Positions 52,001 through 61,351 of a stretch of 64,000 bases of DNA are shown in pieces. Numbering within the stretch: position 1 is the stretch's first letter; every line of letters starts with the position of its first letter. Source of the DNA: Azospirillum tabaci (lineage in GTDB: Bacteria; Pseudomonadota; Alphaproteobacteria; Azospirillales; Azospirillaceae); contig NZ_JACCJY010000030.1 of assembly GCF_014596085.1 (NCBI RefSeq), positions 1 through 64,000 of the forward strand. The letters are read 5' to 3'. The notes beneath the pieces were generated by a model that was not told the origin of the DNA, made no database searches, and was given only the letters and a program-made list of their open reading frames with translations. The translations under genes and the position numbers were made by a program.

Positions 52001-52767
52001 CCACCGCTGTTGCTCACTCCAACCGTCTCGCCGGCCGTGTCGCCTTCGTCACCGGCGGCGGCGGCGGCATCGGCCGCGCCGTCTGCGAGCGGCTGGCCGC
52101 GGAAGGGGCGGCGGTCGTCGTCGCCGACATCGGGGCCGAGGCCGCCGAGACCGTCGCCGCCGCGCTGCGCGCCGAGGGGGCTCAGGCCCACGCCACCGCG
52201 CTGAACGTCGCCGACCGGGAAAGCTGGGGCGGCGCCGTGACCGGCCTGCCCGAGGCCTTCCGGGGCGTGGACATCATGGTCAATGTCGCCGGCATCGTCC
52301 GCGATCGCTCGCTGCCCAAGATGACCGACGCGGAATGGAGCGCCGTCATCGACGTGAACCTGCGCGGCACGTGGCTGGGCTGCCAGACGGCCTTCCGGCT
52401 GGTCGGCGACCGCGGCTGGGGGCGCATCGTCAACATCGCCTCCACGGCGATCCTGGGGACCTTCGGGCAGGCCAACTACTCCGCCTCCAAGGCCGGGGTG
52501 GTCGGGCTGACCCGCACCGCCGCCCTGGAAGGGGCACGGCGCGGCATCCTGGTCAACGCCGTCGCTCCCGGCGTCGTGGAAACCGCCATCGTCGAGGGCG
52601 TGCCCGACGCGGTGCGTGCGCAATGGCTGGAGAAGACGCCCATCGGGCGCCTGGGCAAGCCGGCGGAGATCGCCGCCGTCGTCGCCTTCCTGGCGTCCGA
52701 CGACGCGGCCTACGTCACCGGCCAGACCATCGTCGCCGACGGTGGGGCGACCACCGGCGACTACTGA
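51997..52767 (+). CDS. Short-chain dehydrogenase/reductase (FabG-like)
   Basis: 256 residues. Cofactor motif TGGGGGIG (19-26), NVAG, and catalytic Ser149, Tyr161, Lys165 (YSASK) are intact. It most likely oxidises the 3-hydroxyacyl-CoA formed by MaoC or the hydratase, before thiolytic cleavage. Confidence 0.92.
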   Translation: MTTAVAHSNRLAGRVAFVTGGGGGIGRAVCERLAAEGAAVVVADIGAEAAETVAAALRAEGAQAHATALNVADRESWGGAVTGLPEAFRGVDIMVNVAGIVRDRSLPKMTDAEWSAVIDVNLRGTWLGCQTAFRLVGDRGWGRIVNIASTAILGTFGQANYSASKAGVVGLTRTAALEGARRGILVNAVAPGVVETAIVEGVPDAVRAQWLEKTPIGRLGKPAEIAAVVAFLASDDAAYVTGQTIVADGGATTGDY

Positions 52768-52835
52768 TTTCCATGCAAGAACGAAGAACGACGCCGAAAC
52801 GGCGGGACTGCAACAACAAGACAGGGATTGGCAAC

Positions 52836-53891
52836 ATGATGGAATTCTCGCGCCGCCGCCTTCTCCAGACCGGCGGACTCGTCGGCACCGCTCTGGTGAC
52901 CGGCGGGCTGGCCGGCACCGCCTTCTCGCGCATCGCCGCGGCGGCGGACGACCCGCTCTATGCCGCCGCCAGGAAGGAGGGCGCCCTGACCCTCTATTGG
53001 GGCTCCTACGAGCAGCAGACGATGGAGGCGATCCGCGACGCCTTCAAGGCCAAGTATCCGGGCATCGAGGTCAACCTGCTCCGCCAGGCCTCGCAGACCG
53101 TCTACACCCGGCTGCGCATGGAACTGCAAAGCGGCGTCCATGAATGCGACTCCCTCGGCACCACCAACCTGCTGCACTACACGGAGCTGAAGAAGATCGG
53201 CGCGCTGGCGCCCTTCGAGCCGGTGGACGGGGTGCACATTCCGGACGCCTTCCGCAACCTCGACCCGGACAAGATGTACCATGTCGGCGCCATCAGCCTG
53301 ACCAGCATCAACTACGCGCCGGGCAAGGTGCAGTCCCCGCCGCAGAGCTGGCAGGCGCTGCTGGAGGACCAGTGGCAGGGCAAGATCACCACCGGCAGTC
53401 CGGCCTTCTCCGGCGACGTGGCGAACTGGGTGGTCGCCATTCGCCGCAAGTACGGCGACGACTTCCTGCGCGCCTTCGGCAAGCAGAAGCCGAAGGTCGG
53501 CCAGTCCAACGTCGACACCGTGACCGACATCCTGGCCGGTGAGCGCGTCGTCGGCTCCGGCGCGCCCTTCAGCTACACGCTGACCCAGAAGGCCGCCGGC
53601 AACCCCATCGACGTGGTGGCGCCATCCGACGACGCCATCCTGAACCTGGGCGTCACCGGCATCCTGGCGAAGGCCCCGCACCCGAACGCCGCCCGGCTGT
53701 TCACCAACTTCCTCTATTCCACGGAGGTGTCGATGATCCTCCAGAAGAACTACTGGCCGACGCTGCGCAAGGACGTGCCCTGGGCGGAAGGGCGGTCGCT
53801 GGACCAGTTGAAGTGGACCCGCAACACCGGCGACGACCTCGGCCCGGAGGTCGCGGAAGGCATCGCCAAGTGGAAAGAACTGGTGCGCTGA
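52836..53891 (+). CDS. ABC transporter substrate-binding protein (FbpA/AfuA family), Tat-exported
   Basis: 351 residues. The twin-arginine leader SRRRLLQTGGLVGTALV directs export of a folded protein. The mature part (ALTLYWGSYEQQTMEAIRDAFKAKYPGIEV in part) is a family 1 binding fold similar to iron(III)- and organophosphonate-binding proteins. In this operon the ligand is more likely the organic substrate of the CoA pathway than iron; that is inferred from context. Confidence 0.88.
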   Translation: MMEFSRRRLLQTGGLVGTALVTGGLAGTAFSRIAAAADDPLYAAARKEGALTLYWGSYEQQTMEAIRDAFKAKYPGIEVNLLRQASQTVYTRLRMELQSGVHECDSLGTTNLLHYTELKKIGALAPFEPVDGVHIPDAFRNLDPDKMYHVGAISLTSINYAPGKVQSPPQSWQALLEDQWQGKITTGSPAFSGDVANWVVAIRRKYGDDFLRAFGKQKPKVGQSNVDTVTDILAGERVVGSGAPFSYTLTQKAAGNPIDVVAPSDDAILNLGVTGILAKAPHPNAARLFTNFLYSTEVSMILQKNYWPTLRKDVPWAEGRSLDQLKWTRNTGDDLGPEVAEGIAKWKELVR

Positions 53892-53900
53892 CCGCTGATT

Positions 53901-54041
53901 CCCTCTCCCGTCCCGGGAGAGGGAAGGGGCCCACGCGAAGCGTGGGAAGGGTGAGGGTACCGGCGATGGGACCATATTCAATCCTTGGCCGTACCCTCAC
54001 CCGCCCGCTTCGCGGGCACCCTCTCCCGGGACGGGAGAGGG
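53901..54041. repeat. Intergenic palindromic repeat, copy C
   Basis: A 141-bp palindromic unit with CCCTCTCCCGTCCCGGGAG at the left, GTGAGGGTAC facing GTACCCTCAC, and CCCTCTCCCGGGACGGGAG at the right. It lies between the binding protein and permease genes, where hairpins could dampen transcription of the permease relative to the binding protein. Confidence 0.9.
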
Positions 54042-54068
54042 TTCTGATGGACAATGGAGGCGGACCCT

Positions 54069-55862
54069 ATGGGGGTCATTTCAACGGACAGCCCAGACAG
54101 CGCAGCCGCGGCGACCGCGCGCCCGGCGATGGCCCGCGTGCCGCTCGCCAGGACCCTGGTCTTCGGCGCCGTCGCCCTTCTTCTCTTCCTGCTGGTGGTT
54201 CTGCCCTTCGGCTGGGTTCTCAACAACAGCGTCCACGACGACCTGACCGGCGCCTGGACGCTCGGCAACTACGCGCGGATCTTCCAGTCGGCGGACCTGC
54301 TGGAGCCGCTGTTCAATTCGCTGCTCCTCGCCGTGGCGACCGCGGTGATCGCCGTCGGCATCGGCGTTCCGCTGGCCTGGCTGGTGTCGCGGACCGACCT
54401 GCCGTTTCGCCGCACCATCCGCGTGCTGACGCTGACCGCCTTCGTCACCCCGTCCTTCATCGGGGCGACCGGCTGGATTCTGCTGGCGGCCCCCAACTCC
54501 GGCTGGCTGAACGCGCTGTGGCGCTCGCTCGCCGGGACGGAGGCGGGGCCGCTGCTGAACATCTACTCGATGACCGGTGCGATCTTCATCTGCGGCATCT
54601 ACACCGTTCCCTACAGCTTCACCATGGTGTCGAGCGCGCTCGACGAGATGGCCGTGGAGCTTGAGGACGCCGCCGCCACGCTGGGCTCCGGCACGCTGCG
54701 CACCATGCTCAGCATCACCATCCCGCTGGTCACCCCGGCGGTGATCGCCAGCTTCATCCTGTCCTTCATCCAGGGGCTGACGCTGTTCGGCGTTCCGGCC
54801 TTCCTGCTGACGCCGACCGGCATCCCGGTGGTGACGACCAAGCTGGCCGAGTTCTACCAGCTCTTCCCGCCGGAGATCTTCCTGGCCGCCGCCTACTGCA
54901 TGCCGCTGCTGCTGGTCACCGCCATGCTGTTCTGGATGCGCCGCCGCATCCTGGGCCGCAAGCAGTTCGTCACCATCTCCGGCAAGAGCCGGGCGGGGCG
55001 GCGGATCGCGCTGGGCGCCGCCCGCTGGCCGGCCTTCGGCGCGGCCTTGCTGCTGCCGCTGGTCTCGGTGTTCCTGCCCTACGCGGCGCTGCTGCTGGTG
55101 TCGCTGACCCGCGCCTGGGGCCAGGGCCTGTCGTGGGAGAACCTGTCCCTGTACTGGTACTGGTGGGCGCTGTTCGGCAATTCGGAGACGCACACCGCCA
55201 TCGTCAACTCGCTGCTGTTCTCGACGCTCGCGGCGACGCTGTGCGTGATGCTCGGCACGGTCGTCGCCTACATCGTGGAGCGGCGGATGGTGTTCGGCGC
55301 CAGCCTGTTCGGCGCGGTGGCCACCGTCCCCATCATCATCCCCGGCATCGTCATGTCGGTGGGCTTCTTCGCCGCCTACACGCGGGCGCCGCTGAACCTC
55401 TACGGCACGCCGCTGCTGCTGGTGGCGGCCTTCGCGGCGACCTTCCTGCCCATCGCCTACGCCCATGGCGGGTCGATCCTCAAGGGCATCGGGCCGGAGC
55501 TGGAGCGCGCCGCCCGCAGCCTGGGCGCGGGGGAGGGGCGGACCTTCCTGTCCATCACCATCCCGCTGATGGGCGGCGGGCTGCTGTCGGGCTGGTTCCT
55601 GGTCTTCATCCCGATCATCCGCGAGCTGTCGGTGGCGGTCTTCCTCATCACGCCCAAGACCAACGTGATGACCACCCTGATCTACAACGCCAAGGACGGC
55701 GGCAACTACGAGGCCGTCTGCGCCATGAGCGTCCTTCTCCTCCTCATCACGCTGGCGCTGGTGGCCGCCGCCGGTCCGCTGACGCGCCTGACCACCGTGC
55801 GCCGCACGTCCCGCAAAACCGGCCGTAAATCCGCCCCGGCGGAAGGAGTTCTCCCCACATGA
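54069..55862 (+). CDS. ABC transporter permease with two membrane domains (FbpB/ThiP type)
   Basis: 597 residues with about twelve membrane segments in two halves, each bearing an EAA-type loop (ELEDAAATLGSGTLRTMLSITIPL and ELERAARSLGAGEGRTFLSITIPL in part). The two-in-one layout is typical for FbpB. GGAGG eight bases before ATG 54069 fixes the start. It overlaps the ATPase gene by ATGA. Confidence 0.93.
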   Translation: MGVISTDSPDSAAAATARPAMARVPLARTLVFGAVALLLFLLVVLPFGWVLNNSVHDDLTGAWTLGNYARIFQSADLLEPLFNSLLLAVATAVIAVGIGVPLAWLVSRTDLPFRRTIRVLTLTAFVTPSFIGATGWILLAAPNSGWLNALWRSLAGTEAGPLLNIYSMTGAIFICGIYTVPYSFTMVSSALDEMAVELEDAAATLGSGTLRTMLSITIPLVTPAVIASFILSFIQGLTLFGVPAFLLTPTGIPVVTTKLAEFYQLFPPEIFLAAAYCMPLLLVTAMLFWMRRRILGRKQFVTISGKSRAGRRIALGAARWPAFGAALLLPLVSVFLPYAALLLVSLTRAWGQGLSWENLSLYWYWWALFGNSETHTAIVNSLLFSTLAATLCVMLGTVVAYIVERRMVFGASLFGAVATVPIIIPGIVMSVGFFAAYTRAPLNLYGTPLLLVAAFAATFLPIAYAHGGSILKGIGPELERAARSLGAGEGRTFLSITIPLMGGGLLSGWFLVFIPIIRELSVAVFLITPKTNVMTTLIYNAKDGGNYEAVCAMSVLLLLITLALVAAAGPLTRLTTVRRTSRKTGRKSAPAEGVLPT

Positions 55863-56941
55863 GCGGGATCCGCATCAAGAATCTCCGCAAGTCCTTCGGC
55901 GCCTACACCGCGCTGCACGGCATCGACCTGCAGGTCCCCAACGGCACGCTGCTGGCCTTGCTCGGCCCGTCGGGCTGCGGCAAGTCCACGACGCTCCAGC
56001 TCCTCGCCGGGTTCGAGGCGCCGACGGAGGGCGAGATCTGGGCCGACGACGTGCTGCTGTCCTCGGCGCGCGGGGTGTTGCCGCCGGAAAAGCGCGGCAT
56101 CTCCCTGGTCTTCCAGAACTACGCGGTGTGGCCGCACAAGACGGTGGCGGAGAATGTGGCTTTCGGCCTCGCCATCCGCCGCCTGCCCAAGGCGGAGATC
56201 GCCGAGCGGCTGGATCGCACGCTGCGCACCGTCCGGCTGGAGGCGCTGCGCGACCGCTACCCGTCGGAGCTGTCGGGCGGCCAGCAGCAGCGCGTGGCGC
56301 TGGCCCGCGCGCTGGCGGTGGAGCCGCGCATTCTCCTGCTCGACGAGCCGCTGTCCAACCTCGACGCCCATCTGCGCGAGGAGATGCGGTTCGAGATCCG
56401 GCAGGTCCACGACCTGCTGGGGCTGACCACCGTCTACGTCACCCACGACCAGTCGGAGGCGTTGGTCACCGCCGACCGCATCGCCGTCATGAAGTCGGGC
56501 CATCTCCAGCAGCTCGGCTCGCCGGAGGACATCTTCGAGCGGCCGTCCAACGCCTTCGTCGCCACCTTCATCGGCGCCAACAACGAGCTGGCCGGGACCA
56601 GCGAGGGCAACGGCGCCATCCGCGTCGGCGGCCATGTGCTGACCGCCCCTGACCGCAGCGGGGCGGCGCATGGCGGGACGGTGTCGCTGTGCGTGCGGCC
56701 CTCCCAGGTCCGGCTGTTCGGCGCCGAGGAGACGGGGTTGCCCGCCGAGGGCTGCAACGTGCTGTCCGGCACGGTCCAGCGCTCCGCCTATCTGGGCGAA
56801 TATCGCGACGTGCTGGTGGATCTGGGGGGCGGGCGGACGCTGCGCGCCTTCATTCCGCCCGCGCAGAGCTTCGCTCCGGGCAGCGTGGTGACGGCGCTTC
56901 TTCCCATCGGCTCCTGCCAGATCCTCGGGCCGGCGGCTTAA
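55859..56941 (+). CDS. ABC transporter ATPase (FbpC/PotA type)
   Basis: 360 residues. Walker A GPSGCGKST (36-44), Q-loop Gln86, signature LSGGQQ (138-143), Walker B LLLDEP (159-164) and His196 are intact; residues 245-355 are the C-terminal TOBE domain. It energises import of the cluster substrate. Confidence 0.95.
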   Translation: MSGIRIKNLRKSFGAYTALHGIDLQVPNGTLLALLGPSGCGKSTTLQLLAGFEAPTEGEIWADDVLLSSARGVLPPEKRGISLVFQNYAVWPHKTVAENVAFGLAIRRLPKAEIAERLDRTLRTVRLEALRDRYPSELSGGQQQRVALARALAVEPRILLLDEPLSNLDAHLREEMRFEIRQVHDLLGLTTVYVTHDQSEALVTADRIAVMKSGHLQQLGSPEDIFERPSNAFVATFIGANNELAGTSEGNGAIRVGGHVLTAPDRSGAAHGGTVSLCVRPSQVRLFGAEETGLPAEGCNVLSGTVQRSAYLGEYRDVLVDLGGGRTLRAFIPPAQSFAPGSVVTALLPIGSCQILGPAA

Positions 56942-56973
56942 TCCGCCAGTCCAATCCAAGAGAGTTCCGAACG

Positions 56974-57789
56974 ATGACCATCGCCACGACCGGCGAGGCC
57001 GAAGCCTTGCCCGAAATCCTGACCGAGCGGCGCGGCGCCGTCCAGTGGGTGATCTTCAACCGGCCCAAGGCGCGCAACGCCATCACCCCCTGGATGGAGG
57101 ACCGGCTGATCGAAATCTGCCGGGAGGTCGATGCCGACCCGGCGGTGAAGGCCCTGGTGCTGACCGGTGCCGCCGGCGACAAGCCCGCTTTCATGGCCGG
57201 CGCCGACCTGTCCTGCCTGCAGAGCGTCAAGACGCCGGAGGACTACACGATCCTGGAGGACCGCGCGGAAACCGCGGCGATGGCGCTGGAGGCGGTGCGC
57301 GTTCCCACCATCGCCGCCCTGGCCGGCGCCTGCGTGGGGGAGGGGGCTCTGCTCGCCGCCTGCTGCGACGTGCGCATCGCCTCGCCGTCGGTGCGCTTCG
57401 GCTTCCCCATCGCCCGCACGGTCGGCAACTGCCTGAGCATCAAGAACCTCGCCCGGCTGGCCGCCATTCTCGGCACCGCGCGGACCAAGGAGATGATCTT
57501 CAGCGCCCGCCTGCTGACCGCCGACGAGCTGTCGGGCGCCGGCGCCCTGCGCGGCGTCGTGCCGGACGACGACTTCGCCGAGCGAACCCAGGAGTTGGCC
57601 GAGGAACTGGCGAGCCTCGCTCCGCTGACCTTGTGGACGACGCGCGAGGCGCTGCGCCGCTGGCGGGACCATGGGTTGCCGGCGGACGGCGACGCCGACC
57701 TGCTGCGCCTTTGCTACCTCTCCGCCGACTATCAGGAGGGCATCGCGGCCTTCCTGGAGAAGCGCCGTCCGGTCTGGGCGGGACGGTAG
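56974..57789 (+). CDS. Enoyl-CoA hydratase/isomerase
   Basis: 271 residues of the crotonase fold. Oxyanion-hole segments are AFMAGADLSCL and ALAGACVGEGALLAACCDVRIAS. The first catalytic Glu position holds Glu in VGEGA; the second is not obvious. It is the last gene of the import and CoA-degradation operon. Confidence 0.9.
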   Translation: MTIATTGEAEALPEILTERRGAVQWVIFNRPKARNAITPWMEDRLIEICREVDADPAVKALVLTGAAGDKPAFMAGADLSCLQSVKTPEDYTILEDRAETAAMALEAVRVPTIAALAGACVGEGALLAACCDVRIASPSVRFGFPIARTVGNCLSIKNLARLAAILGTARTKEMIFSARLLTADELSGAGALRGVVPDDDFAERTQELAEELASLAPLTLWTTREALRRWRDHGLPADGDADLLRLCYLSADYQEGIAAFLEKRRPVWAGR

Positions 57790-57812
57790 GGGCATCCGCG
57801 GCGGCGTCAAAT

Positions 57813-57952
57813 CCCCTCTCCCGCCCCGGGAGAGGGTGGCCCGCAGGGCCGGGTGAGGGTCGTGCGAGGATCAGGGCACGGATTCTTGACGGCACCCTCA
57901 CCCTTCCCACGCTTCGCGCGGGCCCCTTCCCTCTCCCGGGACGGGAGAGGGG
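57813..57952. repeat. Intergenic palindromic repeat, copy D
   Basis: About 140 bp: CCCTCTCCCGCCCCGGGAG hairpin, GGGTGAGGGT facing ACCCTCACCC, and CCCTCTCCCGGGACGGGAG hairpin. It lies at the end of the catabolic operon, where it may terminate or insulate. Confidence 0.9.
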
Positions 57953-58040
57953 ATTCCTTGCCGCCACCCATACCCTTCATTAATCTGGCGCCGCATCACG
58001 CGCCCATGCGGGCGTTCAGCCGCCATGGGACCCGCCTGTC

Positions 58041-59621
58041 ATGCCGACCACGCCCGACGACCTTCCGAGCGGCGCCCCTGACGTTGCGGCGCTGGAGCGG
58101 CGGTTGCGGGCCGCCCCCGACGATCTCGCGACGACGCAGGAACTGGCCGGGCTGCTGTTCCAAGCCGGCCGCGCGGCCGACGCCGAGCCTTATGCCCGCA
58201 ACGCGGTCCGTCTGGCGCCGGAGGACGCGCGCTCCCACACGCTGATGGCGCTGGTGCTGGCCGACACCCACCGGCCCCAGGCCGCCGAGTTCCATTACCG
58301 CCGGGCGCTGGCCCTGGCGCCGCCGGACGCCGCGACGGTCGCCAACCTCGCCTGGAGCCTGACCCGGCAGGGCCGGCTGGAGGAGGCGCGGCGGACCTAC
58401 CGGCGGGCCGCGGCGCTGCACCCGTCCATCGCCCTGACCTGGCACGGCTGGGCGCAGACCGAGGACGCCGCCCGCGATCTTCCCGCCGCGCAACGGCTGG
58501 TGGACCGCGCCCGGCGTCTCGACCCCGGTCACCGTGGCGCCGACACCTTCGCGGCGGCCCTGCTGGCCCGGCAGGGAAGCGGAGAGCGGGCGCTGGCCGT
58601 TCTGGACGCCTCGGCCGCCCGCCATGGCGGCACCGACCCTGACGCGCTACTGGAGACAGGGCGCATCCTCGACCGGCTGGGCCGCCACGACGAGGCCTTC
58701 GCCGCCTTCGCCGCTGGCAAGGCCCTGCTGCGGCAGGCCGGACGCCGCTACGGCGAGGAGGAGGCAGTGGAGCTGATCGCGCGCCTCGCCACCTTCTTCG
58801 TGGCGCCGCGCCTGCGCCTGATGCCGCGGCCCGCCGCGCCCGCCGCCGGGCCGCAGCCGGTCTTCATCGCCGGCGCCCCGCGCTCCGGCACCACGCTGGT
58901 CGAGCAGATCCTGTCCTGCCATCCCGCCATCGCCGCAGGGGACGAGCTGCCCTCGCTCGGCGCGGTGGTGCGGGCCTTGCCGCAGACGCTGGGAAGCCCG
59001 CTCGGCTATCCCGAAGCGCTGTCGGAGCTTTGGATGGGCGATCAGCGCGACGGGCTGGAGCGGTTGCGCGACGCCTACCTGCGCCACGCCCGCAAGTTGG
59101 TTCCGGCCAAGCCGGGCCACACGCTGTTCACCGACAAGATGCCCTTCAACGAGACGCATCTCGGCCTGATCGCGCTGATGTTTCCCTCGGCACCGGTGGT
59201 TCATCTGCTGCGCCACCCGTTGGACGTGGTGTTGTCGATGATGGGCACCAACCTGACCCACGGCTTCCATTGCGCCAACGCCGTCGAGACGGCGGCGCGC
59301 CACGTCCTTCTGGTGTTCGATCTGGTGGAGCATTACCGGCGGGAGATGCCGCTGCGCTACCTGCCGCTGCGCTACGAGGATCTGGTGCGGGAGCCGGAAC
59401 CGGCGGTGCGGCGCCTGCTGGGTTTCCTCGGGCTGGGCTTCGACCGGCGCTGCCTGCGCTTCGAGGAGAATCGGCGCCATGCCCGCACGCCCAGCCACGC
59501 CCAGGTTGCGGAAAAGCTCTACAGCCGCTCCATCGACCGCCACCGCGCCTACAGGACTCATCTGAAGCCGGCGATCCCGATCCTGGAGCCGGTCATTCTC
59601 GGGCTGGGCTACAGTCTGTAA
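58041..59621 (+). CDS. TPR-sulfotransferase protein
   Basis: 526 residues. Residues 10-240 contain about six tetratricopeptide repeats; residues 270-520 a sulfotransferase domain with the PAPS 5'-phosphosulfate loop FIAGAPRSGTTLVEQIL and the 3'-phosphate motif LLRHPLDVVLSMM. The acceptor is unknown; sulfation of surface polysaccharide or protein is likely. It is 8 bases ahead of a TPR-glycosyltransferase gene. Confidence 0.9.
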   Translation: MPTTPDDLPSGAPDVAALERRLRAAPDDLATTQELAGLLFQAGRAADAEPYARNAVRLAPEDARSHTLMALVLADTHRPQAAEFHYRRALALAPPDAATVANLAWSLTRQGRLEEARRTYRRAAALHPSIALTWHGWAQTEDAARDLPAAQRLVDRARRLDPGHRGADTFAAALLARQGSGERALAVLDASAARHGGTDPDALLETGRILDRLGRHDEAFAAFAAGKALLRQAGRRYGEEEAVELIARLATFFVAPRLRLMPRPAAPAAGPQPVFIAGAPRSGTTLVEQILSCHPAIAAGDELPSLGAVVRALPQTLGSPLGYPEALSELWMGDQRDGLERLRDAYLRHARKLVPAKPGHTLFTDKMPFNETHLGLIALMFPSAPVVHLLRHPLDVVLSMMGTNLTHGFHCANAVETAARHVLLVFDLVEHYRREMPLRYLPLRYEDLVREPEPAVRRLLGFLGLGFDRRCLRFEENRRHARTPSHAQVAEKLYSRSIDRHRAYRTHLKPAIPILEPVILGLGYSL

Positions 59622-59629
59622 CCGCAGCC

Positions 59630-60853
59630 ATGACGATGACGCCGTCCGACAGCGACCTCTGCGAAATCCGCCGCCGCGAAGGCCGGCTGGACGAGGCCGC
59701 CGCCCATGGCCGCCGCGCCGTCGCGCTCGACCCTGACGACGCGGCGGGCTGGTACAATCTGGGTGTGGCGCTCTACGACCGGCTGGAGATCGCGGCGGCC
59801 ATATCGTGCGAGCGCCGCGCCATCCGGCTCGCCCCGGACGCGCCGGGTCCGCATTTCGAACTGGCCGAGGGGCTTCTGCTCTCCGGACAGTGGGAGGAGG
59901 GGTGGCGCGAATATGAATGGCGCTGGCGCCTTCCCGGCGTGCCGCCGCTGATTCCGCCCGCCGTCCTGGAGCGGCATGGGCACACCGCTGCAAGGTCCTG
60001 GGACGGTCGCCCCTTGCCCGGCGGCACCTTGCTGCTGATCGCCGACCAGGGCTTCGGCGACACCATCCAGTTCGCCCGTTACCTGCCGATGGCGGCGGCG
60101 CTCTGCCCCAATCTCGTGGTCGCTTGCAGCCCGGACATGCAACCGGTGATCCGATCCCTTCCCGGCGGATACCGGACGGTCACCGACTGGGAGGAGGCGC
60201 CTCCCTTCGCTGCCCACGCCGCGCTGTCCGGCCTGCCGGGGCTGTTCGGCACGAGGCCGGACACGATACCGGCGCCGCTCCCCGGCCTGCGGGCCGAGCC
60301 GGAGCGGGTGGAGCGCTGGAGGGAGCGCCTGGACGGGCTGCTCCCCCGCGGCTACCGCCGCGTCGGGCTGGTCTGGGCGGGGCGCCCGACCCATGGCAAC
60401 GACCGCAACCGCTCCCTGCCACTCGCGCGGCTGGCACCGTTCTTCACGCTGGAGAAGACCGCGCTGGTGTCACTCCAAAAGGGGCCGGCGCAGGCCGAGG
60501 CCGCCCGCTACTACGGCGCGGCACCCTTAGTCGATCTGGGGCCGGAACTGGAGAGTTTCGCCGACACCATGGCGGTGCTGGCGCAGCTCGACCATGTGGT
60601 TTGCGTGGACACGGCGGTCGCCCATCTGGCCGGGGCGATGGGGCGCCCGACCGCGGTGCTGCTGCCCTACGCGCCGGATTGGCGCTGGCTGCTGGGCAGC
60701 GGCGGCACGCCCTGGTATCCCACCGTCACGCTGCACCGGCAGCCGGCGCCCGGACGGTGGGCCCCCGGACAATGGGATGAGGCCATTCACGGCGCCGTCG
60801 CCGCGGTGACCGGCAACACGCTCAAGGCTTCAGAGCGGCCAGCCCGTCGGTGA
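59630..60853 (+). CDS. TPR protein with glycosyltransferase 9-like domain
   Basis: 407 residues. Two to three tetratricopeptide repeats (residues 10-85) are followed by a heptosyltransferase-like GT-B fold: LLIADQGFGDTIQFARYLP, RVGLVWAGRPTHGNDRNRSLPL, and VVCVDTAVAHLAGAMGRPTAVLLPYAPDWRWL. It likely transfers a sugar in surface glycan or protein glycosylation together with the preceding sulfotransferase. Its last 32 bases overlap the convergent IalB gene. Confidence 0.88.
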   Translation: MTMTPSDSDLCEIRRREGRLDEAAAHGRRAVALDPDDAAGWYNLGVALYDRLEIAAAISCERRAIRLAPDAPGPHFELAEGLLLSGQWEEGWREYEWRWRLPGVPPLIPPAVLERHGHTAARSWDGRPLPGGTLLLIADQGFGDTIQFARYLPMAAALCPNLVVACSPDMQPVIRSLPGGYRTVTDWEEAPPFAAHAALSGLPGLFGTRPDTIPAPLPGLRAEPERVERWRERLDGLLPRGYRRVGLVWAGRPTHGNDRNRSLPLARLAPFFTLEKTALVSLQKGPAQAEAARYYGAAPLVDLGPELESFADTMAVLAQLDHVVCVDTAVAHLAGAMGRPTAVLLPYAPDWRWLLGSGGTPWYPTVTLHRQPAPGRWAPGQWDEAIHGAVAAVTGNTLKASERPARR

Positions 60854-61337
60854 TCCCCTTGGTGGAGATCGGGAAGGCCACCGCCTGCGTCCCGCCATAG
60901 GGGCGGACGACGATCTGCGCCCCCTTGGAGCGGCGCAGCGCGGTCAGGGTCGCCTCGTCCATCGGGGCGTTGGCGAGGCAGCCGTCCTGGATGCACTGCT
61001 GGTAGGTCAGCGGCAGCGGCTTGCCATCGTCGATGGTCAGCGCCGCCCCGGCGCGCAGGTCGACGCCCAGCGGCAGGATCACCACCATCACCCCCTTGCC
61101 GTCCGGAGCGAAATAGCCGACCGACACCTTGAGGATGCGGGTCGCCTGCTTCGCCTCCTTGTTCTCCGTCACGCGGGTCTGCGACAGGAAGCAGCGCGGC
61201 TTGCCGTCGGGGGGCGTCTCGCATTCGGTCTGCCAGTCGCCGAAGGTCTTGCCCGGCTCCACCGCACCGGCGGGCACCCCGCCCGCGAGGAAGAGGGGGA
61301 GCGCCGCCAGCGCCCCCGTGATGATGGCCTTGCGCAT
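60822..61337 (-). CDS. Invasion-associated locus B (IalB) family periplasmic protein
   Basis: 171 residues with a signal peptide ending AGA-VEP. IalB features: GKTFGDWQTECE, CFLSQTRVTEN, LPLGVDLRAGAALTIDDG, QQCIQDGCLANAPMDE with four conserved cysteines. The family is widespread in alphaproteobacteria, periplasmic, and of unsettled function. It begins 14 bases after the autotransporter stop, so both may share a transcript. Confidence 0.92.
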   Translation of the reverse strand: MRKAIITGALAALPLFLAGGVPAGAVEPGKTFGDWQTECETPPDGKPRCFLSQTRVTENKEAKQATRILKVSVGYFAPDGKGVMVVILPLGVDLRAGAALTIDDGKPLPLTYQQCIQDGCLANAPMDEATLTALRRSKGAQIVVRPYGGTQAVAFPISTKGITDGLAALKP

Positions 61338-61351
61338 CGCCGTCCTGGTCC

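Noticed and set aside
52836..56941. Iron(III) uptake system
   Set aside because: Sequence family alone would suggest it, but the genes are embedded in a CoA-catabolic operon and no iron-responsive site is visible, so only a general ABC importer is called.
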